Positions 1-8,518 of a stretch of 64,000 nucleotides of DNA are shown here, piece after piece. Position 1 is the first letter of the stretch, and each line of letters starts with the position of its first letter. The position numbers and the translations under genes were made by a program. The DNA is from Oryzomonas sagensis (GTDB lineage: Bacteria > Desulfobacterota > Desulfuromonadia > Geobacterales > Pseudopelobacteraceae), in assembly GCF_008802355.1 (NCBI RefSeq), contig NZ_VZRA01000003.1, positions 114,196-178,195 of the forward strand. Direction: 5' to 3'. The notes beneath the pieces are model-generated. The model did no database searches. It saw nothing but the letters and a program-made list of their open reading frames with translations, and had not been told where the DNA came from.

Positions 1-136
1 TGAACCTGTTGAATTCCCTGTCTTTGAGTACTGCAGGAATACCGGGGGTATGGAAGGCCTCGTCGTGCGGGTTCATAAAAGCGTTCCAATACGGGGAGAG
101 GTCATAATCGACCGCCGGTGCACACTCATAGGCCAT
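1..136 (-). CDS. Probable CheR methyltransferase, N-terminal part (cut by window edge)
   Basis: An open frame starts at ATG 136, overlapping the last codons of the upstream response-regulator gene by 11 bases, and stays open for 45 codons to the window edge. An AGGG just before the ATG can serve as ribosome binding site. The end of the visible part (IPAVLKDREFNRF) resembles the start of CheR methyltransferases, which usually have an L-x-D-x-E-F-x-x-F pattern. The position after CheW and a response regulator in a chemosensory operon fits CheR, which would methylate the MCPs. The first 30 residues are not diagnostic, so the assignment is an inference. The overlap and continuous frame are seen directly. 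Confidence 0.45.
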   Translation of the reverse strand, partial: MAYECAPAVDYDLSPYWNAFMNPHDEAFHTPGIPAVLKDREFNRF

Positions 137-953
137 CCCTGTCAAGAAGAATAGTGTTCGTAAGAAGCTCCAGCTCGTGGGGGAGTTGGGCGGTCCATTG
201 TGCACAGTCGTCCAGATTGCCGCCGTCAAGGCTCGACTGAATGTGGCTGCACAGATGTGCGAGACGCTTGGCGCCGATGGTCTCGGCGGATACCATCAAT
301 CTGCGGATGTGCCTTTTGGCCGCCTCCGTATCACCGGCCCTGACAAGGTCGGCAAGATGATCGATCAAATGAGGGGCTTGGTCGATGAACATGTCAACAA
401 GCTCATCATAGAGGGGGCGGACCCCCCCCAGGTTCTCCAGCGCCTCTTCTTCGTCCAGGATGGGGAGCGTTCCGCAGGCTTCCAGTTCTGACCCTTCACC
501 GGGGGGAAGGACGCAAAACAGGCCGCACACCGCCCGCAACTCCCTGGCCGACATCGGCTTTGAAAGATACCCGTTCATGCCGACACTACGGCACTTGTCC
601 TGGATCGCCTTGAGGGAGTAGGCGGTCAGGGCGATGATCGGCACAGTGCCCCCGCCGACGGCTTGCTCCTCTTCGCGGATTTTGAGGGTGGCCACAAAAC
701 CGTCCATCTCCGGCATGAGGATATCCATCAGGATGAGGTCGTAACTTCCGCTTCTGGCCTCGTCCACGGCGTCGCGGCCGTTATCGACGCAGTGGACCTG
801 CACGTTGCCCTTTTCCAGCAGCTTGCGGATGCTGACTTGGTCCAAGGTGTTGTCTTCGGCCAGGAGGATGCGCGGTATTTTATCGTCCGCAAGCCCCGCC
901 TGGGGCGACGTGGGATAACTCCATACCTGGTATTTTATCGCTTCGTGCTGCAT
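126..953 (-). CDS. Response regulator: receiver plus degenerate HPt domain
   Basis: A cytoplasmic signalling protein of 275 residues. Residues 28-145 form a receiver with the acidic pair E33/D34, phospho-acceptor D77 (LILMD followed by ILMPEMDG) and conserved K132. The C-terminal part (about 170-265) has the helical pattern of an HPt domain. The usual H-x-L-K-G phosphotransfer motif is not there: lining up on the downstream IGA puts Arg where His is expected, within HIRRLMVSAETIGA. The only nearby His lies two residues away. It probably cannot pass phosphate on by the usual HPt route. It is the third gene of the MCP-cheW unit and overlaps the next gene. Confidence 0.85.
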   Translation of the reverse strand: MQHEAIKYQVWSYPTSPQAGLADDKIPRILLAEDNTLDQVSIRKLLEKGNVQVHCVDNGRDAVDEARSGSYDLILMDILMPEMDGFVATLKIREEEQAVGGGTVPIIALTAYSLKAIQDKCRSVGMNGYLSKPMSARELRAVCGLFCVLPPGEGSELEACGTLPILDEEEALENLGGVRPLYDELVDMFIDQAPHLIDHLADLVRAGDTEAAKRHIRRLMVSAETIGAKRLAHLCSHIQSSLDGGNLDDCAQWTAQLPHELELLTNTILLDRDGL

Positions 954-989
954 GGTCGTTGCTGCCCCGCCATACGTGGAATCGGGCTG

Positions 990-1475
990 TCACCCCACGT
1001 CCTGCTGCACCGTGTACAACTCTTCATCGGTAAATATTTTATCGCTGTCCAGGATCATGATGAATCTGTTGTCGTGTTTGCCCATGCCCTTGATGAAGTC
1101 GGTGTTGAGGTGGGTGCCGATGTGGGGCGCGGCCTCGATCTGCTCCGGCTCCATCTCGATCACCTCCTGAACCGAGTCGGCCAGAACACCCAGGATAAGG
1201 GTCTCGTCCTCCAATTCCACCTCCACCACGATGATACAGGTGTTGACCGTGCGCTCGGTGGCCGACATGCCGAATTTGAGCCGCAGGTCGATGACCGGGA
1301 CGACGCTGCCCCGCAGGTTGATGACCCCCCGCATGAAGTCCGGGGTCTGGGGCACCTTGGTGATGCCGGTGTACTCCAATATCTCCCTGACCTTGGCCAC
1401 GTCGAGGGCAAAGACCTCCTCGTCGAGCTTGAAGGTGAGATACTGGACCGTTTCGATGATGTCCGCTGCACTCAT
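990..1475 (-). CDS. cheW: Chemotaxis adaptor protein CheW
   Basis: A 161-residue single-domain CheW adaptor that links MCP signalling tips to CheA. It opens with VQYLTFKLDEEVFALDVAKV, typical of the first CheW beta strands. It contains the highly conserved segment MRGVINLRGSVVPVIDLR around residues 48-66, the MCP/CheA contact region. Length is normal for the family. It starts 9 bp after the MCP stop codon on the same strand, so the two are almost certainly co-transcribed, and it is followed after 36 bp by the receiver/HPt gene. Confidence 0.95.
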   Translation of the reverse strand: MSAADIIETVQYLTFKLDEEVFALDVAKVREILEYTGITKVPQTPDFMRGVINLRGSVVPVIDLRLKFGMSATERTVNTCIIVVEVELEDETLILGVLADSVQEVIEMEPEQIEAAPHIGTHLNTDFIKGMGKHDNRFIMILDSDKIFTDEELYTVQQDVG

Positions 1476-1484
1476 GGCGCCCCC

Positions 1485-3158
1485 CTAGAATTTCTCGAAT
1501 TCGTCGTCAAGACGATCCGGCCCCGGGGTTCCCAGGTCGAGACTGATCCCGCTGCCTTTGCGGACCGCCGGCGCGGAAACGTTCCGGGCGACGTGGGCGA
1601 TTTGGACGTTCTTGCGGGCCGGACGAGGGCTCTGCGAACCCCGGGACTGGCCTGCGTCGATGCGGAAGAAGCTGATGGAATCCTTCAACTGCTCGGCCTG
1701 ACCCGAAAGCTCTTCCGAGGTGGAGGCCATCTCCTCGCTGGCCGAGGCGTTCTGCTGGATGACGCTGTCCAGTTGCTGGATGGCCTTGTTGATCTGCTCG
1801 GCCCCAGTGTCCTGCTCCTTGCTGGAGGCGCTGATCTCCTGCACCAGTTCGGCGGTCTTCTGGATGTCCGGCAGCATCCTGTCCAGCATGTCGCCGGCGG
1901 CCTCGGCCACCTGGACGCTGCGGGTGGAGAGCTCGCTGATCTCGCCGGCCGCTGCCTGCGAGCGCTCGGCCAGTTTGCGCACCTCCGAGGCGACCACGGC
2001 AAACCCCTTGCCGTGCTCCCCGGCCCGGGCCGCCTCGATGGCGGCGTTCAAGGCCAGCAGGTTGGTCTGGCGGGCGATCTCCTCGATGATGGAAATCTTG
2101 GTGGCGATCTCCTTCATGGCCCCCACGGTCCCGGCCACGGCTTTGCCCCCCTCCTTGGCGTCGCTGGCGCTCTTGACCGCGATTTTCTCGGTCTGGCCCG
2201 AGTTGTCGGCGTTCTGCTTGATGCTGGAGGTCATCTCCTCCATGGAGGAGGAGATCTCCTCGGCGCTGGCCGCCTGCTCGGTGGCCCCCTGGGAGAGCTG
2301 CTGCGCCGTGGCGGAGAGTTCCTGGCTGCCGGAGGCCACATTGTCCGCCGCGGCGATCACGTCACCCACCACGTGTTTGAGTTTCTCGACCATGTTCCTG
2401 ATGGCTTCCATCAATTGGCCGGTCTCGTCCTTGCTCCTGACCTCCACCGCGACGGTCAGGTCCCCCGCGGCCAAGGCGTTGGCCACACCCACGGCTTCAG
2501 TGAGCGGACGCACGATGCCTCGCGTCAGGAATAAGGCCACGAAAACCGCAAACAGTATGGCCGCGCCGCCGATGACGAGTATCCACATACGGGCGGTCTC
2601 GTAGGTCTTGACCGCTTCCTCGTGACGTATCCGGGTGCGTTCCTTCTGGTGATCGCTAAAATCATGGAGAAAACCGATCCACTTTCTGGTCGCTGGACGG
2701 GCCTCTTTCATCATCAAAGATGACGCCTCCGTGTTTTTCCCGGCCAGGGTGAGTTCAAGCACCTTGCTGTTCAAGGTGCGCGCCGCGGCCTGGCCCTCCT
2801 TGATCTTGGCAAGCAATTCCAGGCCTTTCGGGTCCTCTTTCGTGGTCAGGCTTTCGATCTTTTTGAAACCCTCATTGTACTGGTCGCGCTGTTCCTGAAT
2901 ATTTTTTCCGTATTCCTGGCGTTTCTCGGCATTCTCGTCGATGATCGCATTGCGGAGGTTTACCGATACCTCGTAGACATTGTTCAACATATCGCTTGTC
3001 AACTCTGATCGCATATTGTTGACCTTGACGATGCGCTCCAGTTTCCCCTGGATCTGCCCCATATCGGAGATGCCGATCCAAACCAGCGCAAACATAAGCG
3101 CCAATATGATGCCAAATCCAAATGCGAGCCGTTTTCCAATTTTCATGTTGTTGAGCAT
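1485..3158 (-). CDS. Transmembrane methyl-accepting chemotaxis protein
   Basis: A 557-residue chemoreceptor. ATG 3158 is preferred because a strong GGAGG lies 7 bases upstream; a 13-codon longer frame has no such site. Order of parts: first membrane helix (about 8-30), a periplasmic four-helix-bundle sensor (about 31-190), a second membrane helix (about 192-215), a HAMP domain starting at GIVRPL, and a long cytoplasmic coiled coil with the canonical hairpin tip [20 protein letters not shown]. The last residues are EFEKF, which fits the aromatic-x-x-aromatic pentapeptide that tethers CheR or CheB on some receptors. The ligand is unknown. First gene of the MCP-cheW unit, with its own promoter-like sites upstream. 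Confidence 0.93.
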   Translation of the reverse strand: MLNNMKIGKRLAFGFGIILALMFALVWIGISDMGQIQGKLERIVKVNNMRSELTSDMLNNVYEVSVNLRNAIIDENAEKRQEYGKNIQEQRDQYNEGFKKIESLTTKEDPKGLELLAKIKEGQAAARTLNSKVLELTLAGKNTEASSLMMKEARPATRKWIGFLHDFSDHQKERTRIRHEEAVKTYETARMWILVIGGAAILFAVFVALFLTRGIVRPLTEAVGVANALAAGDLTVAVEVRSKDETGQLMEAIRNMVEKLKHVVGDVIAAADNVASGSQELSATAQQLSQGATEQAASAEEISSSMEEMTSSIKQNADNSGQTEKIAVKSASDAKEGGKAVAGTVGAMKEIATKISIIEEIARQTNLLALNAAIEAARAGEHGKGFAVVASEVRKLAERSQAAAGEISELSTRSVQVAEAAGDMLDRMLPDIQKTAELVQEISASSKEQDTGAEQINKAIQQLDSVIQQNASASEEMASTSEELSGQAEQLKDSISFFRIDAGQSRGSQSPRPARKNVQIAHVARNVSAPAVRKGSGISLDLGTPGPDRLDDEFEKF

Positions 3159-3185
3159 GCTGTCGCCTCCTTGATGATGTTTGTC

Positions 3186-3247
3186 ATTATACTGCAATCA
3201 AAAATACCACGGGGTGGGATGCCCGCTTAACACGGCGCATTATCGGC
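3186..3247 (-). promoter_or_regulatory. Candidate promoter region of the MCP operon (sigma-70 -10 and sigma-28-like -10)
   Basis: On the minus strand a perfect TATAAT lies at 3186-3191, about 28 bases before the MCP start, but with a poor -35 at 17 bp. Farther upstream, 3240-3247 reads GCCGATAA, identical to the -10 octamer of sigma-28 (FliA) promoters; a clear TAAA -35 at the usual distance is not seen. Both are motif matches only. The 140-bp gap between cheA and the MCP gene is the largest inside the block, which fits an internal promoter here. Confidence 0.35.
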
Positions 3248-3297
3248 AATTATTGAAACCACACGTTGCATAGCACCCCAAAAATTTTTTGTACTGT

Positions 3298-5421
3298 TCA
3301 CATTGGGATAGCGGAGGATACCCCGCCCTGTTCAAGGGTTTCGACCGACTGGAGCAAGAGCCCCATGTCGAGGATCAGGGCCACGGTGCCGTCTCCCAGG
3401 ATCGTGGCGCCTGAAATGCCTTTGATGTCGCGATACATCCGCCCCAGGGACTTGATAACCGTCTGGTGTTCGCCGATGACGCTGTCCACGACAAAGCCGA
3501 CCTTGGTGCCGTGGATGTTCGTGATGACGATCTGTTCGATGTCCGGACGGTTGGCGGAGATGCTGAATTGATCCCGGAGCGGGATATAGGGGACGATGGC
3601 GCCGCGCACGTTGGCCAGATGGCGGCCGTGGGCCTCCTCGATGTTGTCCCGGGTGAGTTCGACGCATTCCTCGACCGACGAGAGCGGCATGACGAAGTAG
3701 TCGGGGCCGATGCGCACCAGCAGGCTTTCGATGATGGCCAGGGTCAGGGGAATCTTGAGCGTGATGGTGCTGCCCGTCCCCTGCGCCGTGGTGATGTCGA
3801 TGCTGCCGCGAAGCCCTTCGATGGCCTTCTTGACTACATCCATGCCCACGCCGCGGCCCGAGACGTTGGTTACCTTGGCTGCGGTGGAGAAACCGGGGGC
3901 AAAGATCAGATTGTAGATCTCCTTGTCCGACAACTCGGCAGTGGCCGCAATAATCCCCCGCTCCACGGCCTTGGAGCGGATGGCCTCCTTGTCGAGTCCC
4001 GCCCCGTCGTCGCGGATGGTGATCAGGACACTATCCCCTGAGTGCATCGCCCCCAGGTGTACGGTCCCCTGGGCCGGTTTGCCGGCGGCCAGACGCACGT
4101 CGGGCATTTCGATGCCGTGGTCGATACTGTTGCGGATCAGGTGCACCAGGGGGTCGTTGAGCCGCTCGATGACGGTTTTGTCCAACTCCGTTTCCGCCCC
4201 TTCGGTCTCCATCTCGATTTCCTTGCCCAGTTCCTGGGAAAGGTCGCGCACCAGGCGCTTGAACTTGCTGAAGGTGGTGCCGATGGGCAGCATGCGGATG
4301 TTGAGGGCCGTATCGCGCAGGTCGTTGGTCAGGCGTTCCACCTCCTCGGCGATGGAGGCGAAATCGGTGTTGCCGTGAAGGGCCGCCGTCTGGCTGAGAT
4401 GGGCCTGAACCGTGACCAGTTCCCCCACCAGGTTGACCAGCAGGTCAAGCTTTTCGGCGGGCACGCGGATGCTGGAGGTCGATTCCTGTGTGGCCCGCTC
4501 CTGGCGCACGTTCTTGACGTGCTGCTGTTCCACCAGGGCAGACTGCACCTTGTCGGGCGTAATGGCCCCGACGGCAACCGCCAGCTCTCCAAAGCGTTTT
4601 TGGAGTCCGAGGATCTTCTGGATTTCCATCGGGCTCAGGTCGCCGCGCTCCACCAGGATATCGCCCAGTTTCTTATAGTCCAGGTCCGTATCGCCGGTGC
4701 CGCCGTCGTCGATCAAATCCACCTTCAATTCGCAATCGTCCTCTATGAAGATGAAGACATCCTTGATGGCGTCCATACCACGCGCGGTGGTCAGGATGAT
4801 ATCCCAGTAAATGTAGCAGAGTTCGGGGTTCATGTCGTTCAGCACAGGGACGCCCGCGGTGTGGGCCACCACATGGCAGGTCCCCAACTCGCGGAGTTCA
4901 TTGATCAAGCCCAGCGGTTTTGTGCCGGACAGGAAAATTTCCGGGCACGGTTTGAAGCGGATGCGCCAGGTCTTCAACGTCTCGGCCCCGGCGTCAGGAG
5001 CGGGCTGACTCTGGACTGGCGGTGGACTCGGTTCGTTCGGGGATGACGGAACGAGCTGTTTGAGTCCGGCAATAACCGCCTCGCCTTCGGCGCGGTCGGA
5101 CTCCTCCCCGGAAACGGATGCGTCCAGGAGGCTCTTGATGTGATCCCGGGCGCGCAGGGTCAGGTTCAGGAGCAGTTTCGAAACCGTCATCTTGCCGTTG
5201 CGTACCAGATCGAAGACCGTTTCCACCTCGTGGGTAAATTGGGCGACCTCGTCGAAGCCGAACATGGCGCCCGACCCCTTGATGGTGTGCATGGCGCGGA
5301 AGACCCTGCCGATCAACTCCTCGTCCGTGGGGTTCTCTTCCAGTTCGAGAAGCGACGTTTCCAGTTCCGCCAGTAGTTCGTTCGCCTCTTCCCGGTACGT
5401 GACAATATGCTGTTCGATCAT
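3298..5421 (-). CDS. cheA: Chemotaxis histidine kinase CheA with extra MshEN-like segment
   Basis: A 707-residue CheA. P1 has phosphorylatable H45 in FRAMHTIKGSGAMFGF. After a Pro-rich linker comes a domain (about 150-240) that is not a standard P2. Residues 251-274 and 276-299 are two tandem motifs starting KLGDILVERG and RFGELAVAVG, each ending in Gln. These resemble the 24-residue repeats of the GspE/MshE N-terminal domain, some of which bind cyclic di-GMP. P3 (LVNLVGELVTVQAHLSQ), P4 with N box (LIRNSIDHG), G1 (DDGAGLD) and G2 (GRGVGMDVV), and a CheW-like P5 follow, all intact. Adjacent cheY is the obvious phosphorylation target. Confidence 0.95.
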   Translation of the reverse strand: MIEQHIVTYREEANELLAELETSLLELEENPTDEELIGRVFRAMHTIKGSGAMFGFDEVAQFTHEVETVFDLVRNGKMTVSKLLLNLTLRARDHIKSLLDASVSGEESDRAEGEAVIAGLKQLVPSSPNEPSPPPVQSQPAPDAGAETLKTWRIRFKPCPEIFLSGTKPLGLINELRELGTCHVVAHTAGVPVLNDMNPELCYIYWDIILTTARGMDAIKDVFIFIEDDCELKVDLIDDGGTGDTDLDYKKLGDILVERGDLSPMEIQKILGLQKRFGELAVAVGAITPDKVQSALVEQQHVKNVRQERATQESTSSIRVPAEKLDLLVNLVGELVTVQAHLSQTAALHGNTDFASIAEEVERLTNDLRDTALNIRMLPIGTTFSKFKRLVRDLSQELGKEIEMETEGAETELDKTVIERLNDPLVHLIRNSIDHGIEMPDVRLAAGKPAQGTVHLGAMHSGDSVLITIRDDGAGLDKEAIRSKAVERGIIAATAELSDKEIYNLIFAPGFSTAAKVTNVSGRGVGMDVVKKAIEGLRGSIDITTAQGTGSTITLKIPLTLAIIESLLVRIGPDYFVMPLSSVEECVELTRDNIEEAHGRHLANVRGAIVPYIPLRDQFSISANRPDIEQIVITNIHGTKVGFVVDSVIGEHQTVIKSLGRMYRDIKGISGATILGDGTVALILDMGLLLQSVETLEQGGVSSAIPM

Positions 5422-5467
5422 GATAGTGGGCCTCGTGCGGCTAGGGTATGTGTCGAAGCGACAGCGA

Positions 5468-5833
5468 TCACCCGAGAACCTTCTTGATGACGGCTATAAG
5501 CTGCTCGGGTTTGAAAGGCTTCACGATCCAGCCGGTTGCGCCGGCGGCCTTGCCTTCCGATTTTTTGCCGTCCTGGGATTCGGTGGTCAGCATGATGATC
5601 GGGATGAACTTGTTGAGCGCCCCGGCCCGAACGCCCCTGATCAACCCCAGGCCGTCGACGTTCGGCATGTTCAGGTCGGTAATCAGCATATCTACCTTTT
5701 GGGAGGAAAGCTTGGCCAGGGCGTCTTTGCCGTCCACCGCCTCAAGAACGTCATACCCGTTTTGTTTGAGGGTGAAGCTGACCATCTGCCGGACACTGGC
5801 CGAATCGTCGGCCGTCATTATCAGTTTTGCCAT
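5468..5833 (-). CDS. cheY: CheY-type single-domain response regulator
   Basis: A 121-residue receiver. ATG 5833 is chosen because GGAGG lies 9 bases upstream (within the STAS gene end) and the product then starts MAKLIMTADDS, as CheY proteins do; a longer upstream frame is just a shadow of the STAS gene. Acidic pocket D9/D10, phospho-acceptor D53 (MLITD-LNMPNVDG) and the conserved Lys in the VKPF motif are present. Its first base is shared with the stop codon of the STAS gene (TAATG), which implies translational coupling. The stop is 46 bp before the cheA start, so CheA is its likely kinase. Confidence 0.93.
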   Translation of the reverse strand: MAKLIMTADDSASVRQMVSFTLKQNGYDVLEAVDGKDALAKLSSQKVDMLITDLNMPNVDGLGLIRGVRAGALNKFIPIIMLTTESQDGKKSEGKAAGATGWIVKPFKPEQLIAVIKKVLG

Positions 5834-6195
5834 TATTTCATACCTCCGAACCAAATGCAGGATGAGTTTCCGTTGTGACTGCACGGGCTGTTCTGGCATG
5901 CCCCGATCCCGTCCTTCAATTCCAGCAGGCACGCGGGGAGGTGCCCCGCAAAGGTGAATACCTTGCCGGCGGCTGCTGCCGTCTTGCATGCGGAGCAGAT
6001 CAACTGCAAGCCCGGTATGTCGATCTCTTGCACCTGTGTCACATCCAGGACGACCTGCTGCGCGCCGGCAAGGGCGTCCCTAAGGGTTTGGCAGAATTCG
6101 CCGCTCCGTTCGATGGTCAAGGCGCCATCGATGGCCAGTGTTCTGGCCGAAGCATCCGCCGTTCTTTTCGGGTCACATGCTTTTCGTTCCATCAT
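5833..6195 (-). CDS. STAS-domain protein lacking the phospho-serine
   Basis: A 120-residue cytoplasmic protein. Residues about 18-95 fit a STAS domain: LAIDGALTIERSGEF, then VVLDVTQVQEIDIPGLQLI. In anti-sigma-factor antagonists such as SpoIIAA the loop reads D-S-S-G with the second Ser phosphorylated. Here it is D-I-P-G, so the site is lost and phospho-control is unlikely. The C-terminus has two extra Cys (GACQNSPC) and a short tail. Between the soluble MCP-like gene and cheY, it is more likely a partner or scaffold in the chemosensory array than a sigma-factor regulator. Stop and cheY start share one base. Confidence 0.8.
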   Translation of the reverse strand: MMERKACDPKRTADASARTLAIDGALTIERSGEFCQTLRDALAGAQQVVLDVTQVQEIDIPGLQLICSACKTAAAAGKVFTFAGHLPACLLELKDGIGACQNSPCSHNGNSSCIWFGGMK

Positions 6196-6223
6196 GCCAT
6201 TCCCCCTCGCTCATGTGTCATGT

Positions 6224-8080
6224 CTAAAAAAGATCGACATTGTCGCCGAACTCCAAATCGGCGTCCGTGGATGACGGCGCTTCCGGTGCGGCGTCCTTCG
6301 GTGTCGCTATGGCACTAGCCATGCCGCGTTTGCGGGCAATCGACTCATGGATGCTGCGTTCGCTCTCCATGGTGTAGCGTTCTTCCATGTGGCGCAGGTT
6401 ATCCTTGAATTCCGTGCTGGCCGGTTCGAGTTCTCGGGCTTCCCTGACAATGACATCGAGGCGGGACATGACTTCGTCCGTCAGGCTCGCGACCCGCTCG
6501 TGGGCGTCCATGCTTCCCGTGGCCTCTTCTATCCTCTCCGTCAGGGTTTGAACCTTGCCGTTGAGGGCGGCCAGCAGGGAGACCAGTTCGCTGTTCATCG
6601 TGCCCAGGGAGGCGAGGATCTGTTCGGTTTCCTCTTCCATGGTGGCAACCTTCGCCCCAAGGTGCTCCCGCTCCTGGTTCGCCTCGCCGAAAAGGCGCTC
6701 CGTGACATGGTTGATTTGCAACAAGGCCTCCGAAACCGCCGAGGTCTGGGTCACGGCATCAACGGAAAGCCGCTTGATCGCCTCTGCGAGCACCCCCAGG
6801 GCGGCGCCCTCGCGGCCGGTGTGGGCCGCTTTGATCTGGGAGTTGAGGGCGATCAGGTCGATCTCCAGGCCGATGTCTTCAATATCCGTTACAAAGCCGG
6901 TTACCTCCTGCATCGTATCGGCAACCTTCTTCAGCGTGGCGGACATCTCCTGGTCGGCCAGGGTACATTTGGCCAGCACCGCGGTTACGGTGCCCATGTC
7001 GTCGCTGATGGCCCCCACGAACGAACCTCCGGTTGTTGAGTCGGCGATGCCGGTGGTGCTCAGGGTTTCCGAGGTCATTCGAGCCTGTTTCCCGGCCATG
7101 TCCCGAAGATTTTCGACGATGGAGCGAACCGCTCCGCAGAGCTCTGATGCCGCATGACGGAGTTGTGCGGATTGCAATTCGCACACGTCGCCGGTTTCCG
7201 TGATCAGTTTGTGGGGATCCCCGTTCGTATGAACGGCGGCGGAGAAGCCCTGCAACTTGGCGGCAAGGCATTCCAGGGCCTCCACGATGTGTTCGAACTG
7301 CTGACGGGTCATGTCGTGCATCTGCATGGAAGCAACCACTTCGCTGAGATTGCCGGAGACCTCGCCGGAGATGGATGAGATCATGGTGGCGAAGCTGGTA
7401 CAGCGGTCGTTGACGGAGACCAGTTCTTCCAGGGTGTGGGAGGCGCTCGCGAGGGTCGTGCTCAACTCCCTGTCCTGGTCGGCTTCGCTGGTGCGGACGG
7501 TGCGCAGGGTATCGCCGATCATGCCGGCCAGCATCTGCCGGTCGCCCTGGATGCTGGCCGATTTCTCGTGCACCATGTGGGAGAGCTTTTCCACGTCCAT
7601 GGCCAGGGTCTGGAACCCGAGCCCCAGTTCGCCCAGGCGGGAACTCTCGATCTTCGTCGAGGTGCTCAGCATCCGCAGGATCTTGTACATCTTCTGAAAC
7701 CCGTCCAGGGGCTCCGTCAAATGGTCGAGGAGTTCCAGGATACGTTCCAGCATGGTGCAGTTCTCATGGCTCTGGGAGCGGGTGCTGGAGAGATAGGCCT
7801 CCATATTTCCCATCATCTCGCGCAGACGCTCGACCACCGTCTGGGCCTGCGGGCCGGAGACGGCCTCGACCATCTGGTTGGCCATGGACGTGATCTCTTG
7901 GGAACGCTGATAAAAATCCTGCATTTGGGCACCGATCTGAAGAAACTCGTCCTCGGTGGTGCCTGCCAGCTTTTTGAGTGTATCGATTGAGGGGGTTATG
8001 ACGGAGCGCCACCCGGCAAGTGCCTTTTCGCTGTTCGCTCCGACCTGGGGTATGGTGATGTGCGGTGTTCCAGAGGCCAT
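6224..8080 (-). CDS. Soluble MCP-like coiled-coil signalling protein
   Basis: A 618-residue, helix-rich protein with no signal peptide or membrane span. Near residues 440-470 it has DLIALNSQIKAAHTGREGAA, a diverged form of the MCP hairpin tip (usually [16 protein letters not shown]). The distal hairpin that contacts CheA/CheW is therefore recognisable but altered. The rest is predicted coiled coil with many Ser/Thr/Glu. It ends LEFGDNVDLF after a Pro/Ala-rich linker, which looks like a short C-terminal docking motif. Position between a receiver and the STAS-cheY-cheA genes suggests a cytoplasmic receptor for the same array. Its input signal is not visible. Confidence 0.8.
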   Translation of the reverse strand: MASGTPHITIPQVGANSEKALAGWRSVITPSIDTLKKLAGTTEDEFLQIGAQMQDFYQRSQEITSMANQMVEAVSGPQAQTVVERLREMMGNMEAYLSSTRSQSHENCTMLERILELLDHLTEPLDGFQKMYKILRMLSTSTKIESSRLGELGLGFQTLAMDVEKLSHMVHEKSASIQGDRQMLAGMIGDTLRTVRTSEADQDRELSTTLASASHTLEELVSVNDRCTSFATMISSISGEVSGNLSEVVASMQMHDMTRQQFEHIVEALECLAAKLQGFSAAVHTNGDPHKLITETGDVCELQSAQLRHAASELCGAVRSIVENLRDMAGKQARMTSETLSTTGIADSTTGGSFVGAISDDMGTVTAVLAKCTLADQEMSATLKKVADTMQEVTGFVTDIEDIGLEIDLIALNSQIKAAHTGREGAALGVLAEAIKRLSVDAVTQTSAVSEALLQINHVTERLFGEANQEREHLGAKVATMEEETEQILASLGTMNSELVSLLAALNGKVQTLTERIEEATGSMDAHERVASLTDEVMSRLDVIVREARELEPASTEFKDNLRHMEERYTMESERSIHESIARKRGMASAIATPKDAAPEAPSSTDADLEFGDNVDLF

Positions 8081-8110
8081 GGAATGCGTCCTTTATGGGG
8101 GTGGAGGAAG

Positions 8111-8506
8111 TTACAGCAGACCGAGCACCCGTAATTCGTTCATCAGCTTCTGCCTGCCGATCGGTTTGACGAGATAGGCGGTCGCGCCTCCCTTGTAGAA
8201 TGCCTGAACGACCGTTTGGGGATCGTCCAGAGCGGTGGTCATGATTACCTTGGCCTCCAGTTGCGGGGGAACCTGGAGCGAGCGTTCCAACTCCCGGATA
8301 CGCCTCAGCGCCTCCTGGCCGTTGACCCCCGGCATCATGATATCCATGCAGATCAGGTCATAGGGGTGCTTGCCCTCGTGGGCCAGCCGAAAGGATGTCA
8401 CCGCCTCTTCCCCGTTGATGGCGATGTCGCAGTCGAAATGCTTCGACAGCATCTCTTTGAGAATTCGGCGCGAAATGAAGTCGTCTTCCACAATGAGGCA
8501 TTTCAC
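8111..8506 (-). CDS. Single-domain response regulator
   Basis: A 131-residue stand-alone receiver. It starts at GTG 8506 with AAGGAG in front; that site overlaps the stop of the kinase gene before it. E7, D8 and D9 form the acidic pocket, D55 is the phospho-acceptor (YDLICMD then IMMPGVNGQEAL), and K lies in AYLVKPIG. There is no output domain, so it works through protein contacts. The 12-bp spacing after the receiver-kinase gene points to that kinase as partner, although CheA is also possible. Confidence 0.9.
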   Translation of the reverse strand: MKCLIVEDDFISRRILKEMLSKHFDCDIAINGEEAVTSFRLAHEGKHPYDLICMDIMMPGVNGQEALRRIRELERSLQVPPQLEAKVIMTTALDDPQTVVQAFYKGGATAYLVKPIGRQKLMNELRVLGLL

Positions 8507-8518
8507 GAAGGGCTCCTT

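Noticed and set aside
663-2534. 623-codon plus-strand open frame
   Set aside because: It runs antisense to the receiver, cheW and MCP genes. Its product is His/Gly/Asp-rich, as typical for the mirror of GC-rich coding DNA, with no motif or ribosome site.
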